From Arhodomonas aquaeolei DSM 8974 (GTDB lineage: Bacteria > Pseudomonadota > Gammaproteobacteria > Nitrococcales > Nitrococcaceae), in assembly GCF_000374645.1 (NCBI RefSeq), contig NZ_KB894800.1, positions 44,589 through 108,588 of the forward strand: DNA of 64,000 nucleotides, given 5' to 3'. Below the pieces are notes generated by a model. That model did no database searches and was not told the DNA's origin. It saw only the letters and a list, made by a program, of their open reading frames with translations. Positions within the stretch are counted from its first letter, which is position 1. Every line of letters begins with the position of its first letter. Below are positions 35,501-47,500 of the stretch, piece by piece. The position numbers and the translations under genes were made by a program.

Positions 35501-38500
35501 CCAGCGCGAAGACGCCGTCGGCGTTATCCGCAGTCAGCGAGGTGGCGGCATGCGCCGTGCCGATATCGAGCCCCCGCGCGGTGGTCAGGGTCACCGCATC
35601 GCCGGCGCTCACGGTCCCCGCGGTGAACGCGCCGAGATCGGCGGTCACCTCCCCCGTGCGGGCCGTCACGGTATCGGCATCGACGGCCTGATCGCCGTTG
35701 AGCGTGACCGTCCCGGCGGCCTCGATGCGCCCGCCGGTGGTATCGGACGTCCAGGTCAGATACGCATCCCCGCCCCCGGCCTCGATGCGCTCGAAGGTCG
35801 GCGCATTGATCGCGAGGGCCGAGTCCGCCGTGCCGATGGCCCCGCCGGCGTCCACGTCGACCCTGCCGCCGGACCAGGTCACGAGGTTGGGGGTGTCGCC
35901 GGCAATGGCGGTGATGTCGCCGGTGACGTCCAGCGCGAGGGTTGCATCGCTTTCCACGTCGATGGTCGCGACGCGGGCGTCGCCGTCCACCCCGAGGGTC
36001 ACGCCGTCATCACCGTTGAGCCGGCTGCCGGCCGCCATGGTGAGGCTGTCCATGCGGGCGTTCAGCCCGTCTGAATAGAACCCGGTGTCCTCCCCGAAAT
36101 GCCAGTCACCGGTGGTGACGGTGGCCGTCGCACCAGGCACGGAAATGCTCGCGTCCCGGTGCAGGCTCAGGCCGCCGGAGACCACGCTGAGGCCGCCCCA
36201 GGCGGTCATGCCGCCGTCTTCCAGGAAGGTCAGATCGCCGTCGCCCAGATTGAAATCGGCCTCCTCCCAGGCCGTGAACCCGCCGTCCCTGCCGACGGTG
36301 GTGGAGGCGGCGGTGAGCCCGAAATGCCCGTCGACGACGAAACGGGCATCGGCGGCGACATCCACCGCGGCGTCACCGCGCAGGGTAAGGGCACCGCCGA
36401 TCCCGCCGTCACCGAGGGTCAGGGCATCCGGGCTGGTCAGCCAGGCGTCGCCGCCGCTGTCGGCGCCCAGGGTACCGTCCACGCCGGTGAGGCGGACGTC
36501 GATGGGCGCCCCCGCCCCGCCGATGGCGCCGTCGGCCTTGAGCGTCACCGACTGGCCGCTGACGTTGAGGTCGGAGACCGTGCGGTAGAGATCGCCCGCA
36601 ACGGCGTCCAGGTAGACGCTGCCGTCCACGATCACGCGGCCGACGCCGAAGTCGCCGGTGAGCCACTCCAGCGCCACATCCCCGGAGGCGGAGACACCGC
36701 CGAGGGTCCCCGCGACATCCAGCGCCAGCGGGGCACCGTCGGCGTCGCCGATCGAGCCGTTGGAGGCACCGAGGGTGATGTCGCCGCCGACGGTGATCGT
36801 ACCCGGCGCGCTGTCGGCCACGGTGATGCTGTCGTTGGCCAGGAGCCGGGCGTCATCGCCCACGTCGACGGTCCCGACGCGGATGTTGCTGAGCGCCTGG
36901 ATATAGGCGGAGCCGCCGGCGGCGATGTCGAAGCGGCCACCGGCGTCCACGTACATGGGGATGGTCTGGTTCACCACCAGGGTGGCGATATCGCCGTCGT
37001 CGTCGTGCTCGATGGTCACGTCACCGGGCGCGCGGGCAGTGCCGAGCGCACCGATCTCCTCGTCGGTGAGGCTGCCGTCGAGCAGGTCCTGATAGTCGAT
37101 GCGCATGGGATCGGCGACCTCGCCGATGCTCCCGCCGGCCTGCAGGGTGACGTCGCGGCCGCTGACGTTCGGGGCCTCGTCCACGGCGCCGCCCCCGCCC
37201 GTCTCCAGCGCGGCCACGTTGATGGAGCGGCGCAGCTCGTCGTCGGTCCACGCGGCGCCGTCGGTGAGCTGCGCGACCTGGCCGTCGGTGGCCTGGTAGT
37301 CGTAGTCCGCCTCGAAGGACTGGAAGGCACCCCGTGCCGACCAGTCTCCGCCGAGATTCTCCTCGAATACCCCGGTGACGCGCTGGTACTCGTCCGCCGC
37401 ATAGGCACGCACCGCGGCATCGTCGTCGGACTGTCCGCGGGCGGCGAGCAGTGTGCGGTAGCGCTCGAGACCGGCGTCCGTGAGCTCGAATCCATCGCTG
37501 CCCGTGCGCCCCGAGCGCATGAGCTGCCAGTAGCTGCGATACGCCTGCTCGATGCGGTGCTCGAAGGCGGGTACCGAACGGCCGCGGGCATAGGATTCCG
37601 CACCGTCCTCGTCGCGGACCTTGAGCCGCTTCCAGATCGCCTCGCGGGTCTCGCGGCTGACCGCCTCGCTGTCGACACGGCGCCGGGCGTCGCGGATGCG
37701 CCCGTCCGGGGCGGCGAGGTAGACGTCGCCGAGGTTGGAGACGGCGCCGTCGAGCCAGAGGTCGCCGGAGCGGTCGCTGATGCCGATGTCACGCTCGGCG
37801 GTAACGTCGAGCACGCCGCCGGCGGCACCGCCGTCGCCGTTGTCGCCCTCGACGAGCTCGACGACCAGGGGCGAGCCGGCGCTGCCGACACCGCCCACGG
37901 CGCTGGTCACGGTGAGATCGCGGGCCCGGATGTGGGGGGCGTCACCGTCCCGGGAACCGGCCGCGAGCGCACCGCTGGCGTGGATGACGATGTCCTGCGC
38001 GCCGTCGGCGGCATCGATGCGCGTAATGCTCGCACCGGAGGCGAGGTCGAGACGGACCGCCCCCTCGGCGGCGTTCGCGGACAGGGCGCCGTCCCCGGTG
38101 AGCTCCAGGCCCAGCATACGGTTGCCGGTGCCGATATCCCCCTGGGCCTCCAGGGTCGCGGAGGCAGTGCGGATGGCGTCGCCGCCGGTGATGATGGCGC
38201 CGTCGCGGGAGGTCACCGACAGCGAGCCCGAGGGGTTGTCCACCCCGCCACCGAGGATCACGTCCCCACCGCTGTCGACGTCGATCCGCCCGCTGTCGTA
38301 GCCGGAGAAATCGATATCGATGGGGTAATCGACCCGGGCGGAGCGCTTCACGTAAAGCCCGGCCCTGCGAGGATAACGATAGAGCCAGCGGGTCTTGAAA
38401 CCCTTGTCCTTGAACAGGACTTCCATGCCGTTGTCGCAGGTACCGCCGACCTCGTCCGGACATCCGTAGGAGTACCTGATCGGCCTGTCCTTGGTGTACC

Positions 38501-41500
38501 AGAACTCGGCGCTCATTTCCTGGTGGTAGACGGAATCGTCGTCCTGGTCACGTACCAGGTGACCGTCGACGGTGGTCCTCCAGGGATTGTCCGGATCGTC
38601 AAAGTGCCAGCGCCCCAGCCAGCCGACATTGTCATCGCCGATGGTGTCCCGGCCGAAGAAGGCCGAATCGGTCCACTCCCAGCGCGTCCCCGACTGCGGG
38701 GTGAAGCTGTCGGAGCTGCCGCTCGCGGCGACCTCCCGCGCGTTCTCGATGGACTGCCCGTCGGTACCGTCGGCGATGAATTTGCGTATGCCCTCGCCCT
38801 GGGTGTAGCGGTACCAGGCGGTCAGGTCCTTGAGCTCGTCGGCGATGATCACGGTACCCACCGCGCCGTCACCGGTGCCCAGGCGGTTGACGCGGAGGTC
38901 GTGGGCGGTCTGGTTGTCGATGTCGATGTGACCGTAACCGCTCTCGACGTCGATGCTGCCCTGGTCGGAGGAGCTGATGACCTTGCCCCTGAGGTAGAGA
39001 TAGCCGCCGCCGGAGGCGCTCACGTCCTCGATCTCGATCTGGTCCGTGCCGAAGTCGTAGTAGGCCCGGATCGCCTCTTCGCTGGCGACGTTCGCATCGC
39101 CGAGATAGTCGAGATACAGGTGCGGGATCTCGCCCTTGCCGGATTTCACCCCTGCCTGGTTCTTCATCAGACCGACCCACTCATCGAGCTCCGGCGTGAT
39201 CACCACGTTGCGTTCAGTGGTCCGGCCGGTGCTGATGGTGCCGTTGATGTCGATGACGTCGGCGTCTATGGCGACGGCCTCCGCACCCCGCCAGGTCTGC
39301 GTGCCCGTGTTGCCGTCGTCGATGGAGTCGGTCGTCCTGTCCAGGCTCCAGCCCGTGGGAACCACCGGCACGTGGGACTGGCGATCGGCATCGCCGTCGC
39401 CATCGATATCCATGATGTGGGTGACCAGTCCACCGGGGACCTCGTAGGACTCCGCCGTTCCCACCGTGCAGTTGGTCGTGGCCCCGCCTTGGTAGACACC
39501 CGGCAGACAGCCGCCAAACAGGATGGTGCTCTCGCCCGCCTGTTCGGACCCCCCCACGTCCGTGAAGCGGCCATCGTTATTGAGCAGGCCGTCGTTACCA
39601 TCGTCGAGCCTGTCGCCGTAATAGGCGTTCGCGGCATAGATGACCGCGTCGACCACGTCGTACGGCAGACCGGCGTAGTCGTCCCAGACGTCTGACGGCC
39701 GCTGGCCCGGGGACCAGTACTCGGCCTCCTGCGGGGCGACGATCATCGGCCCCTCCACCGCCACCGAGACGTTGCGGCCCAGCACGCTGGCGAGCGACGC
39801 GAAGGCGCCGTTGGCCACCGAGATGTCGATGGTGCCGCTCACGTTGCTGACGGTGTCCTCCTGGAACAGCGCCGGGCCGTAGCCGGCGTTGTTCAGGGTG
39901 TCCTCCATGGTGTTGCGGATGCGCACGGTCGCATCGTTCCCGGCCCCGGCCGTGTCGACACCCACCGAACCGCCAACGCCGTCCGCCACGCCGGTATAGA
40001 CGACGCTCCCACCGGGGTTGTCCGGGATCGTCACCGAGCCGAGGCGCAGGTAGCGGGCGCTGTCGTTGATCACGGAGATGGTCGGGCCGCCGTTGGCGTG
40101 GATCGCGCCGCTGCCGGTGATGCTCTCGGCGCGCAGGATCACGTCGCCGCCGGCGGCGAACAGGCCGTCGAGGAACCAGGCGTCGACGTCCCGGTCAACG
40201 ATGCCCTGGTTGATCACCGCCGCGACCTTGGAGTCGATGTTCGAGGCCTCGATCAGCGAGGTGGGATTGAAACGCTGCTCCCGGCCGATGAACGGCGCCG
40301 CGTCGTCGTTGTAGGTGAGCTCGCCGTCCTCGTCGATGTGGATGTCGAGCCGATCGAAGATGCCGGCGGTGACGCTGCCGTCGACGACCACCGAGGCCGA
40401 GGACGAGGCCTGGCGGGAGGAGTCCTTGTCCTCGATCGGGATGAACCCGGCCTGGAAGCCCTTGGCCAGCCCCTCGACGGTGTTGTTGATGGTCTCGTTG
40501 TAGGCCGTGATCTCCACGTCCCGGCCCGCGCTCACGGTGGCGCCGGCGCCGATGTCCACGCTGGCGCTGGAGGACTGGTCGGCGGCCGCGGAGGCGTCCG
40601 CTATGGCAATGACCCCCTTCACCAGGCTGTTGGCGGTGGTGATGGTGGTCAGGCGATTGTCGCGGCCGAGGTCCGCCGCCTGCCCGGGCGCCAGGGTGAG
40701 GTAGCCCCAGGCGGTCAGGCTGGCGTCATCGGCGACGGTGATGGACTGATTGTCGCGGACCGTGGTCGTGGCGCTCGCATCGGTGGCGGCGGCACCGCCC
40801 CAGGTCCTCGCCGTGGCGTCGTGCACGACATTGGAGAAGGCGAGGGTGTTGACGCTGATATTCCCCCGCGAGGACAGCGTGGCCTCCCCGATGCTGACGT
40901 CGGTGTCCATGGTCGCGTCGATCGCGGAGGCCACGCCGCCGGCCGCGAACCCGCCGCTGGTGGCGAACACGGCGTTCTCCGCCGCCGAGAGATCGGTGAC
41001 AGCCTCCAGGACCAGGTCGGGCGTGGAGCCGTCGTTGGACTGCTCGCCCACGGACAGGGTCGCGCCGTCCGCGACCTCCGTGGTCGTGGCGATGTCGAGC
41101 GTGGTCTCGTGGTCCGCGGCCTGGCCGGTGGCGACACCGCCAGACGCGGCATCGACGGTGGTGTCGTCCGGATGGCGGCTGCTCACGTCGCTCTTGGCGC
41201 GCAGGGTCGCGCCGTTGGCGACATGAAGCGTGCTGCCGCCGAAGTGCACGGTGCTGGAAGAGGTCAGCGTGGCATCGGAGAAGGCCCCGCTGACACCGAC
41301 CAGCGAGGCGTTGACGCTGTCGGCACGACTGCCGTAATCGCCGTTGTAGGCGCTGACCATCTCGGCCTTCTCGGCGGTAACCGTGCCGCCGTCTCCCACC
41401 GCCGCACGGGCCGCCCCCCTGGCGTCGGTGTAGGCAGTGGCGGCGTTCCCCGAGACCGCCCCGCCGCTGCCGGCCACGGCGTCGGAGACGTTGAGCTGGT

Positions 41501-44500
41501 TCGCCGTGGCCTTCACCGTCAGGTCGCTCAGCGAGTCATCGGCCCCCAGCTCGAAGCCATCGCCCAGGCCTGCCGTGGTGTCGGTGTCACCGCTCGCCCG
41601 GGCCAGCGCGAGACCGACGGCGAGCGCGCCGCCGACGGAGTAGCCGCGGGCCTCGGCACGGCGTTCGCCATCGCTGGTCGCAGTCACCGACAGGGCGCCG
41701 CCCTCCATGCCCAGGCCGGTGCCGACGCCGGCGGTCACGGTGTCGGTGCCGTAGGCGAACGCCGCGCTCGCGTCGGCACCGACCAGGGCGCCGCCGCTGG
41801 CGCTGAACGAGGTGGCCGTGACGTCCGCACTGTCGTTCTCCGCGGGCGCGGCGGTGACCGTGAGGCCGTCACCGTCCCGCACCGAGACGTCGTCCCCCAC
41901 GGTCGCGGCAACGTCCACCGCGCTGTCGGCAAAGGCCAGCGACGCCCCCATGGACACGCCGAGACTGACTGCGGCCCCCTGGGATTCGACGTCGAGGCCG
42001 CCGCCGTACACCGCCTTCACCGTGGCATCGGCGTTGAGGTTGACCCCGTCGCCGACGGACGCCGCGACGGAGGCCCGGTCGTTGCCATCGTCATCCTTCG
42101 GCGGCGCGAGATTGCGGCCGATGGCCACCGCGCCGTTGGCCGCACCACCGAGGCCCCCCGCAGCGCTGCGGGCGATCACGTCGGTGGTTCCGGTACCCTG
42201 CCCCGTGACAGTCAGGCTCCCGGCGGTCACCGTGCCGGCGGCGAGCACCTCCGCGGCGACCGCCGAGCGGCGCTCACCCGAGGCGATCGAGGCACCGGCC
42301 GCACCGATGCCGCCGATGCTCGCGGCATCGGCCTCGGAATCCACGCCGAGGGTGTCCTTGGCGGTGACGGTTATCGTGCCGTCATCCACGTCCGCGCTTC
42401 CGCCGAGACGGGCGGTGACACTGTTCTCCAGGCGCGCCACCGACACCGCGGCCCCGAGACCGGCGGCGAAGCCGGCACTGCCCGTGGCCGCCAGCACGTC
42501 CACCGCCTTGTCGTCGCCGTCGTCCATGGCGTCGGCCCTGACGGTCAGCGACGATGCGTCGAGCTCGCCGGTGTCCACCCCGGCGATCACCGCCGAGCGC
42601 AGGAAGGTCATGCCGGCCGCGGCGCCGATCGAGCCGCCGCCGGCCTGCACGTTGCCCGCCCGGTTGCTGCTGGCCAGCCTTTCGCTGGCATGAACGTCCA
42701 CGGCGCCGCCGGCATTCACGCTGCCGCCGGAGATGGTCGCCGCCGTCTCCTGGGCGTTGTCCGCCATGAGGGCGTCGCTGACGGAGAAGGCGGCACCGTC
42801 ATTCACCGCCTTGTCCTCGTTGTCGTCCGCGCTGTCGTGGAACACACCGCCGCCGGTGTCCGCGCCGGCGGCGACGTCCGCACGCTGCGTCATCGTCGTC
42901 GCGCTGCCGCCACCGATGCCGTCGAACTCGCTCAGGGTGCCGGCGCCGTCATGGTCGAGCTCGGAGCCGGCGGAGACGTCGACGGCGGCGTCGGCGTCCG
43001 ACACGTCATCGCTGTAGCTGTAGACCGGAGAGCCCGGCCCCACCAGCAGCAGGCCGACGGTTCCGCCGATGGCGGCACCGCCGGGGGCCGCGCCGCCGTT
43101 GACCGTGAACAGCCCCGCATCGAGGGTGTGCTCGGCGGTGACGTTCACGGCGCCGCTGGTACGCACGTCCGAGCGGTCCACGAAGGCCCGGGTGGCGTTG
43201 TTGGTGACCACCACGTTGGCGCTCGCCCCGAGCACCGAGCCGGGCCCGGTGGCGACGCCGGCGGACCCGGCGTTGCCGGTCACGGCGGTGTCATCCTCGG
43301 CGAGTACCGACAGTGACCCGGCACGGGAGTCGGCGGCGGCGCTCGCGCCCCGGAGGGTCGCCCCCCGCACACCCGCGCGGGTCACGTTGCGGGCGAGCAG
43401 CACGTTGGCCGAGCCCGCCACGCCGCCGCCGGCGGTGAACGCGGCGGCGGCGGCATTCGCGACCAGGTCCGTGTCCGAGTGCGCCTTGACGTTTACCGCG
43501 CCGCCGGCGTTCACCGTCGTGGTCACGTATTCAGGCGGCGCGTCGTCGTTCTGGTCGGCGTCCGGGTCCTCGCCACCCAGCCAGGCGTTGACCGCGGTCT
43601 CGTTGATCCCGAGAGCGAAAGCCCCCCCGGCGGAGCCGCCGCCGGCCACGGCGCTGCCGGCGTTGGCGGACATCCGGGCGGTATCGTCCGCATCGATGGT
43701 CAGCGCGCGGACCGTGGCGGTGCCGCCGCGCAGGCGTGCCGTGGTCTCGCCGGCGAGCCGGATCGCCCCCATGGTGATCGTGCCGTTGCCGGCGGCGGCG
43801 CTGGCGCTGGTCACGAAGTTCGCCGCGCCGCGGGCGCTGTCCGCCTGGATACCGAGGTCGCCGCCGGCATGGATCGTCGCATCGTCGGCGTAGGCGCTCG
43901 TGGTGTGCTCGATGGCGGTCACGTCCAGGGAGCCGCTCAGCGCGGCGATACCGCTCACCGCACCGCTGAAGAGGTAGCCGATGCTGTAGACATTGCTCGC
44001 GGCAGCGATGTCCACGGTCTGGGCCGCGACGCCGCGTTGCCCGTTGATCGTCGCGGCGTCGACGTAGGCCGAGGTGGTACCGCCGAGCACCGACGTGTTG
44101 CCGACTCCGGCCATGGCGGCGGAGCCGGACGGGTTGGGCAGGGTCGCTGCACCGGCGGCCGAGAGCGAGCCCACCTGCTGGCTGGAGCTCGCGTTCACCG
44201 CGAGGCCGGAGACCCCGCGGGTGTCGCGCTCCAGCGCCGAGAACGGATCGAACGCGGACGCGTCGTCCCAGCCCGTGGGGTCCGGGGCGTCGTCTATGGC
44301 CGCGGCGTCCACCGTCAGCTTGTTATCCGCGTCGCCGTCGGCCTGCACCACCGTATCGGCCCCGGCGATATACGCCTCGGTGGTCGAGGTCAGCAGGTTG
44401 ACGCCGAGGGCCCCGGCCGCGCCAACGCGCGTTCCGCCGATGGACAACGCCCCGCCGACGGTCTGGATGCGGTTGTCGTTGCGCGCCGCGATTCCCAGAT

Positions 44501-47500
44501 TGCCGTCGGAGGCGACGTGGGCGCCGCCGTCGATGGCGGCGGTCACGTCGGCGTCGAGGATGTTCACCGCCAGCGACCCGGCGATCCCCGCCTTGCCTCC
44601 GCCGCCGATACCGACGGCCGCGCTGCGGATGGTCTGGTCCGCCAGTGCGTCGATGGTGATCCGCCCCGCGCCGAGCCCCTGCACGTCGCCCTGATCGTCC
44701 AGGGCGGCGCCGGTGATGGTCGCCGTGGTGGCGGTATCGATCCGGTTGACCGTGGATGCCTGGCCACCGCCGAGGGTCGATCCGAGCCCGGCGGAGATGG
44801 CGTAGGCGTAGACGGAGGAGGTGTCGTCGGCGTCGACGTCCAGGATGCCGGCATCGCCGTGGACGCGCCTGACGGTGACGGTGTTCGCCGAGGCGATACT
44901 GCCGCTGGCGGCGGCACCGGCGACCGCGGCCTTGTTGGCGAGCGCACCGGCAACGCCGAGACCGTAGACGGTGCCCCTCGAGCGCGAGGACAGCGTGGCG
45001 GTGCCGGCCACGTCCAGGCCGGTGTCGATGAGATCGACGCTGCGGGTCTGCGCGATGGTGCCCACCGCGGCGCCGCCGCCCACGGCCAGCGAGCCGCTGC
45101 CGTTGAGGTTGCCCGCCAGCGTGGCGATGCGGCTGGCCCCGCCGGTGTCGTCGACGGCGCCGTCCCGGACGCGGGCATTCAGGGTGTCCGCGCTCAGCGT
45201 GCCGCCCTCGACGTGCACGCCGGCACTGTCCTTGATGCGGTTGAACGACGCGGCTCCCCCGGCCGCGACCTTCTGCGCGGCCTGGCCGCCAACCGCCAGG
45301 GAGACGATCTCGTTGATGGCCGCGGAGTCCAGGGTGAGGGTACCATCTCCGGCGTCGATGGCGCTGTCCTCGACCCGGGTCTCGCGCGTGCCGTCGGTGA
45401 GGTTGATGGACACCGCCCCGCCCACCGCGGCCTTCCCGGAGGCCAGGACGCTGCCCGCCGCGGACCAGATGCTGCTGCCGCTGTCGGGCTGGGCGGTGGT
45501 GAGGGTCACATCGTCGGCGGTGATGCCGGCATCCTGCACCGTGGTCTTCACCGAGCCGCCGATACGGTTGTAGCTCAGCGCACCGCCGATGGCGGCACTC
45601 TTGGACACCGCCCCGCTGACCGCCGCCGCACGGATGGCCTCGCTGCGCTCGGCATCCACCGTCAGCCCGCCGCCGGCGTCGAGGTCGGTGCCCTCCAGAC
45701 CGGCGTCGACGCTGCCGGCGACGTCCGTCACGCCGATCGCCGCGCCGGTGGCGGCCTTGCTGGCGGCGGAGAGCGCCCCGGAGAAGGCGTAGTAGCCGCC
45801 GCTGTGACTGGCACCGATATCCGCGTCGCCGGTCGAGGCGTCCAGGCGGGCGCCGTCGGCATCACCCACCAGGGCCGTCACCGTGCCGCGCTCCACCAGC
45901 GCGGTCGCCGAGCCGAGGACGGCGGCGGATTTCGAGCCACCGGCACCGGCCGCCACGCCCACCGTCTCGACACCGTTGACCGCGGAGACATCCAGTCCCC
46001 CGCTGAGCGTCAGCCCGTGACCGCCGCCGGGTGCGGCAAGGCCGCTGACGGTCGCGGTGTAGTCGGAGCCGCTGTAGATCACGCCGGCGGAGCCGCCACC
46101 GGACGCCTTGCCGCCGGCCGCGAGGTTGCCGGCAATCCCGATGACGAACTCGCCGGCGAGCGAGGCGTCGAACAGCGACCGGGACTCGGCGGTACTGTCG
46201 TCCTCGCGCAGGTCCTCCTTCTCGGTCTCCACGGTGGTGTCGAGGTCGCCGAGCGTCGCGCCGGTGAAATCCAGCCCTGCGCCATCGAGGCTGTCGCCGG
46301 CGGCACCGGCGAACAGCGGATCGAAATCGTCCATTCCGGTGACGCTGTGGGCGGCCACGTCGAGGGTCGCCGCATCGACGTGGGCGCTGCCCCCGCCGTC
46401 CACCCGGGCGGTCACGCGGTTGCCGAGGTAGACCATGGTCCCGGAGCCGGACAGCGCGGCCCCCTGCGCCCCGGAAACCGCCGCCCCCAGGGCGCCGGCG
46501 AGCACCCGGGAGCGGCTCGCGGCCTCCACCGTCACGTCGTCCGCTCCGGTCACCGTGGTACCGTCCAGCGCCGCGGTCAGGCTGTTGGCGACCGTGCCCA
46601 CCGTGAGCGCGCCGCCGGCGCTGCCCCCCCGGCCACCGGTATTGCCCGCCAGGGCGCCACCGCCCAGGAGGCTGCGCGTGCGGTCATAGGCGCGGACGTT
46701 CACATCGTTTGCCGTATTCCCGTCATCCGCCAGGGTGAGGCTGCTGGCGGCCACGGCGGCCTCAGTGGTCTGCCCGTTCACGCCGACGGAGCCGGACATC
46801 GCCACCGAGAGGCTGTCGGACTGGCTGGTATCCACCGCGAGACCGGCGCCGAAGGCCACGTGGTCGCCACCGGAGACGGCGGCGACATCCAGCCCGCCGA
46901 GGGCGTCGGCGGAGATGGCGCTCACGGTTGCCCGGGTGCTGCCCCGGATCCAGTCGAAGGCCAGCGCACCGGACAGCGCCGAGCTGAACTTGTCGCGCTT
47001 GCCGCCCCCCATAGTGATGGCGCCGGCGCCGGAACCGCTATACTGCTGGATCTGGCTGAGCGCCGCCACGTCGACGTCCGGATCGGCGTCCGCGGTCTGC
47101 GCCGCGATGGTGACGTCGTTCAGGACCGCCCGCGTGCGCTGGTTGGAGACGTTGAATGTCGCCGACCCCGCACCGGAGAGCTTCGCCGGCAGCGAGCGGT
47201 CGCTCTGCTGGATGTCGTTGTCGGCGCCCTTGCTGTCGCCGTCCGAGGAGAAATAGCCCGCGAGGTTACCGCCCCAGGTGGAGAGCTCGTCCAGGGCCGG
47301 CTGTGCCTTGTCCGTGATGGTGCCGATCAGGCCGTCGCCACGGGACCGGGTGTCGTCGCTGCGTTTGGCGGTGTTGTCGCTGTCCTTGTTGCCGCTCGCC
47401 CGTGCCAGCGCCCCGGCCACGGCGAACGCGCCGTTCTGGCCGCGGGACTCCGCGCCGAGATTCAGACCGTCCACCGACCAGGTGGCGGCGGCGGCGGCGC

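Noticed and set aside
37280..37690. The helical insert of the adhesin as a separate inserted gene or frameshift
   Set aside because: The reading frame is continuous through it on the minus strand with no stop or phase change, so it is treated as a domain of the same protein.
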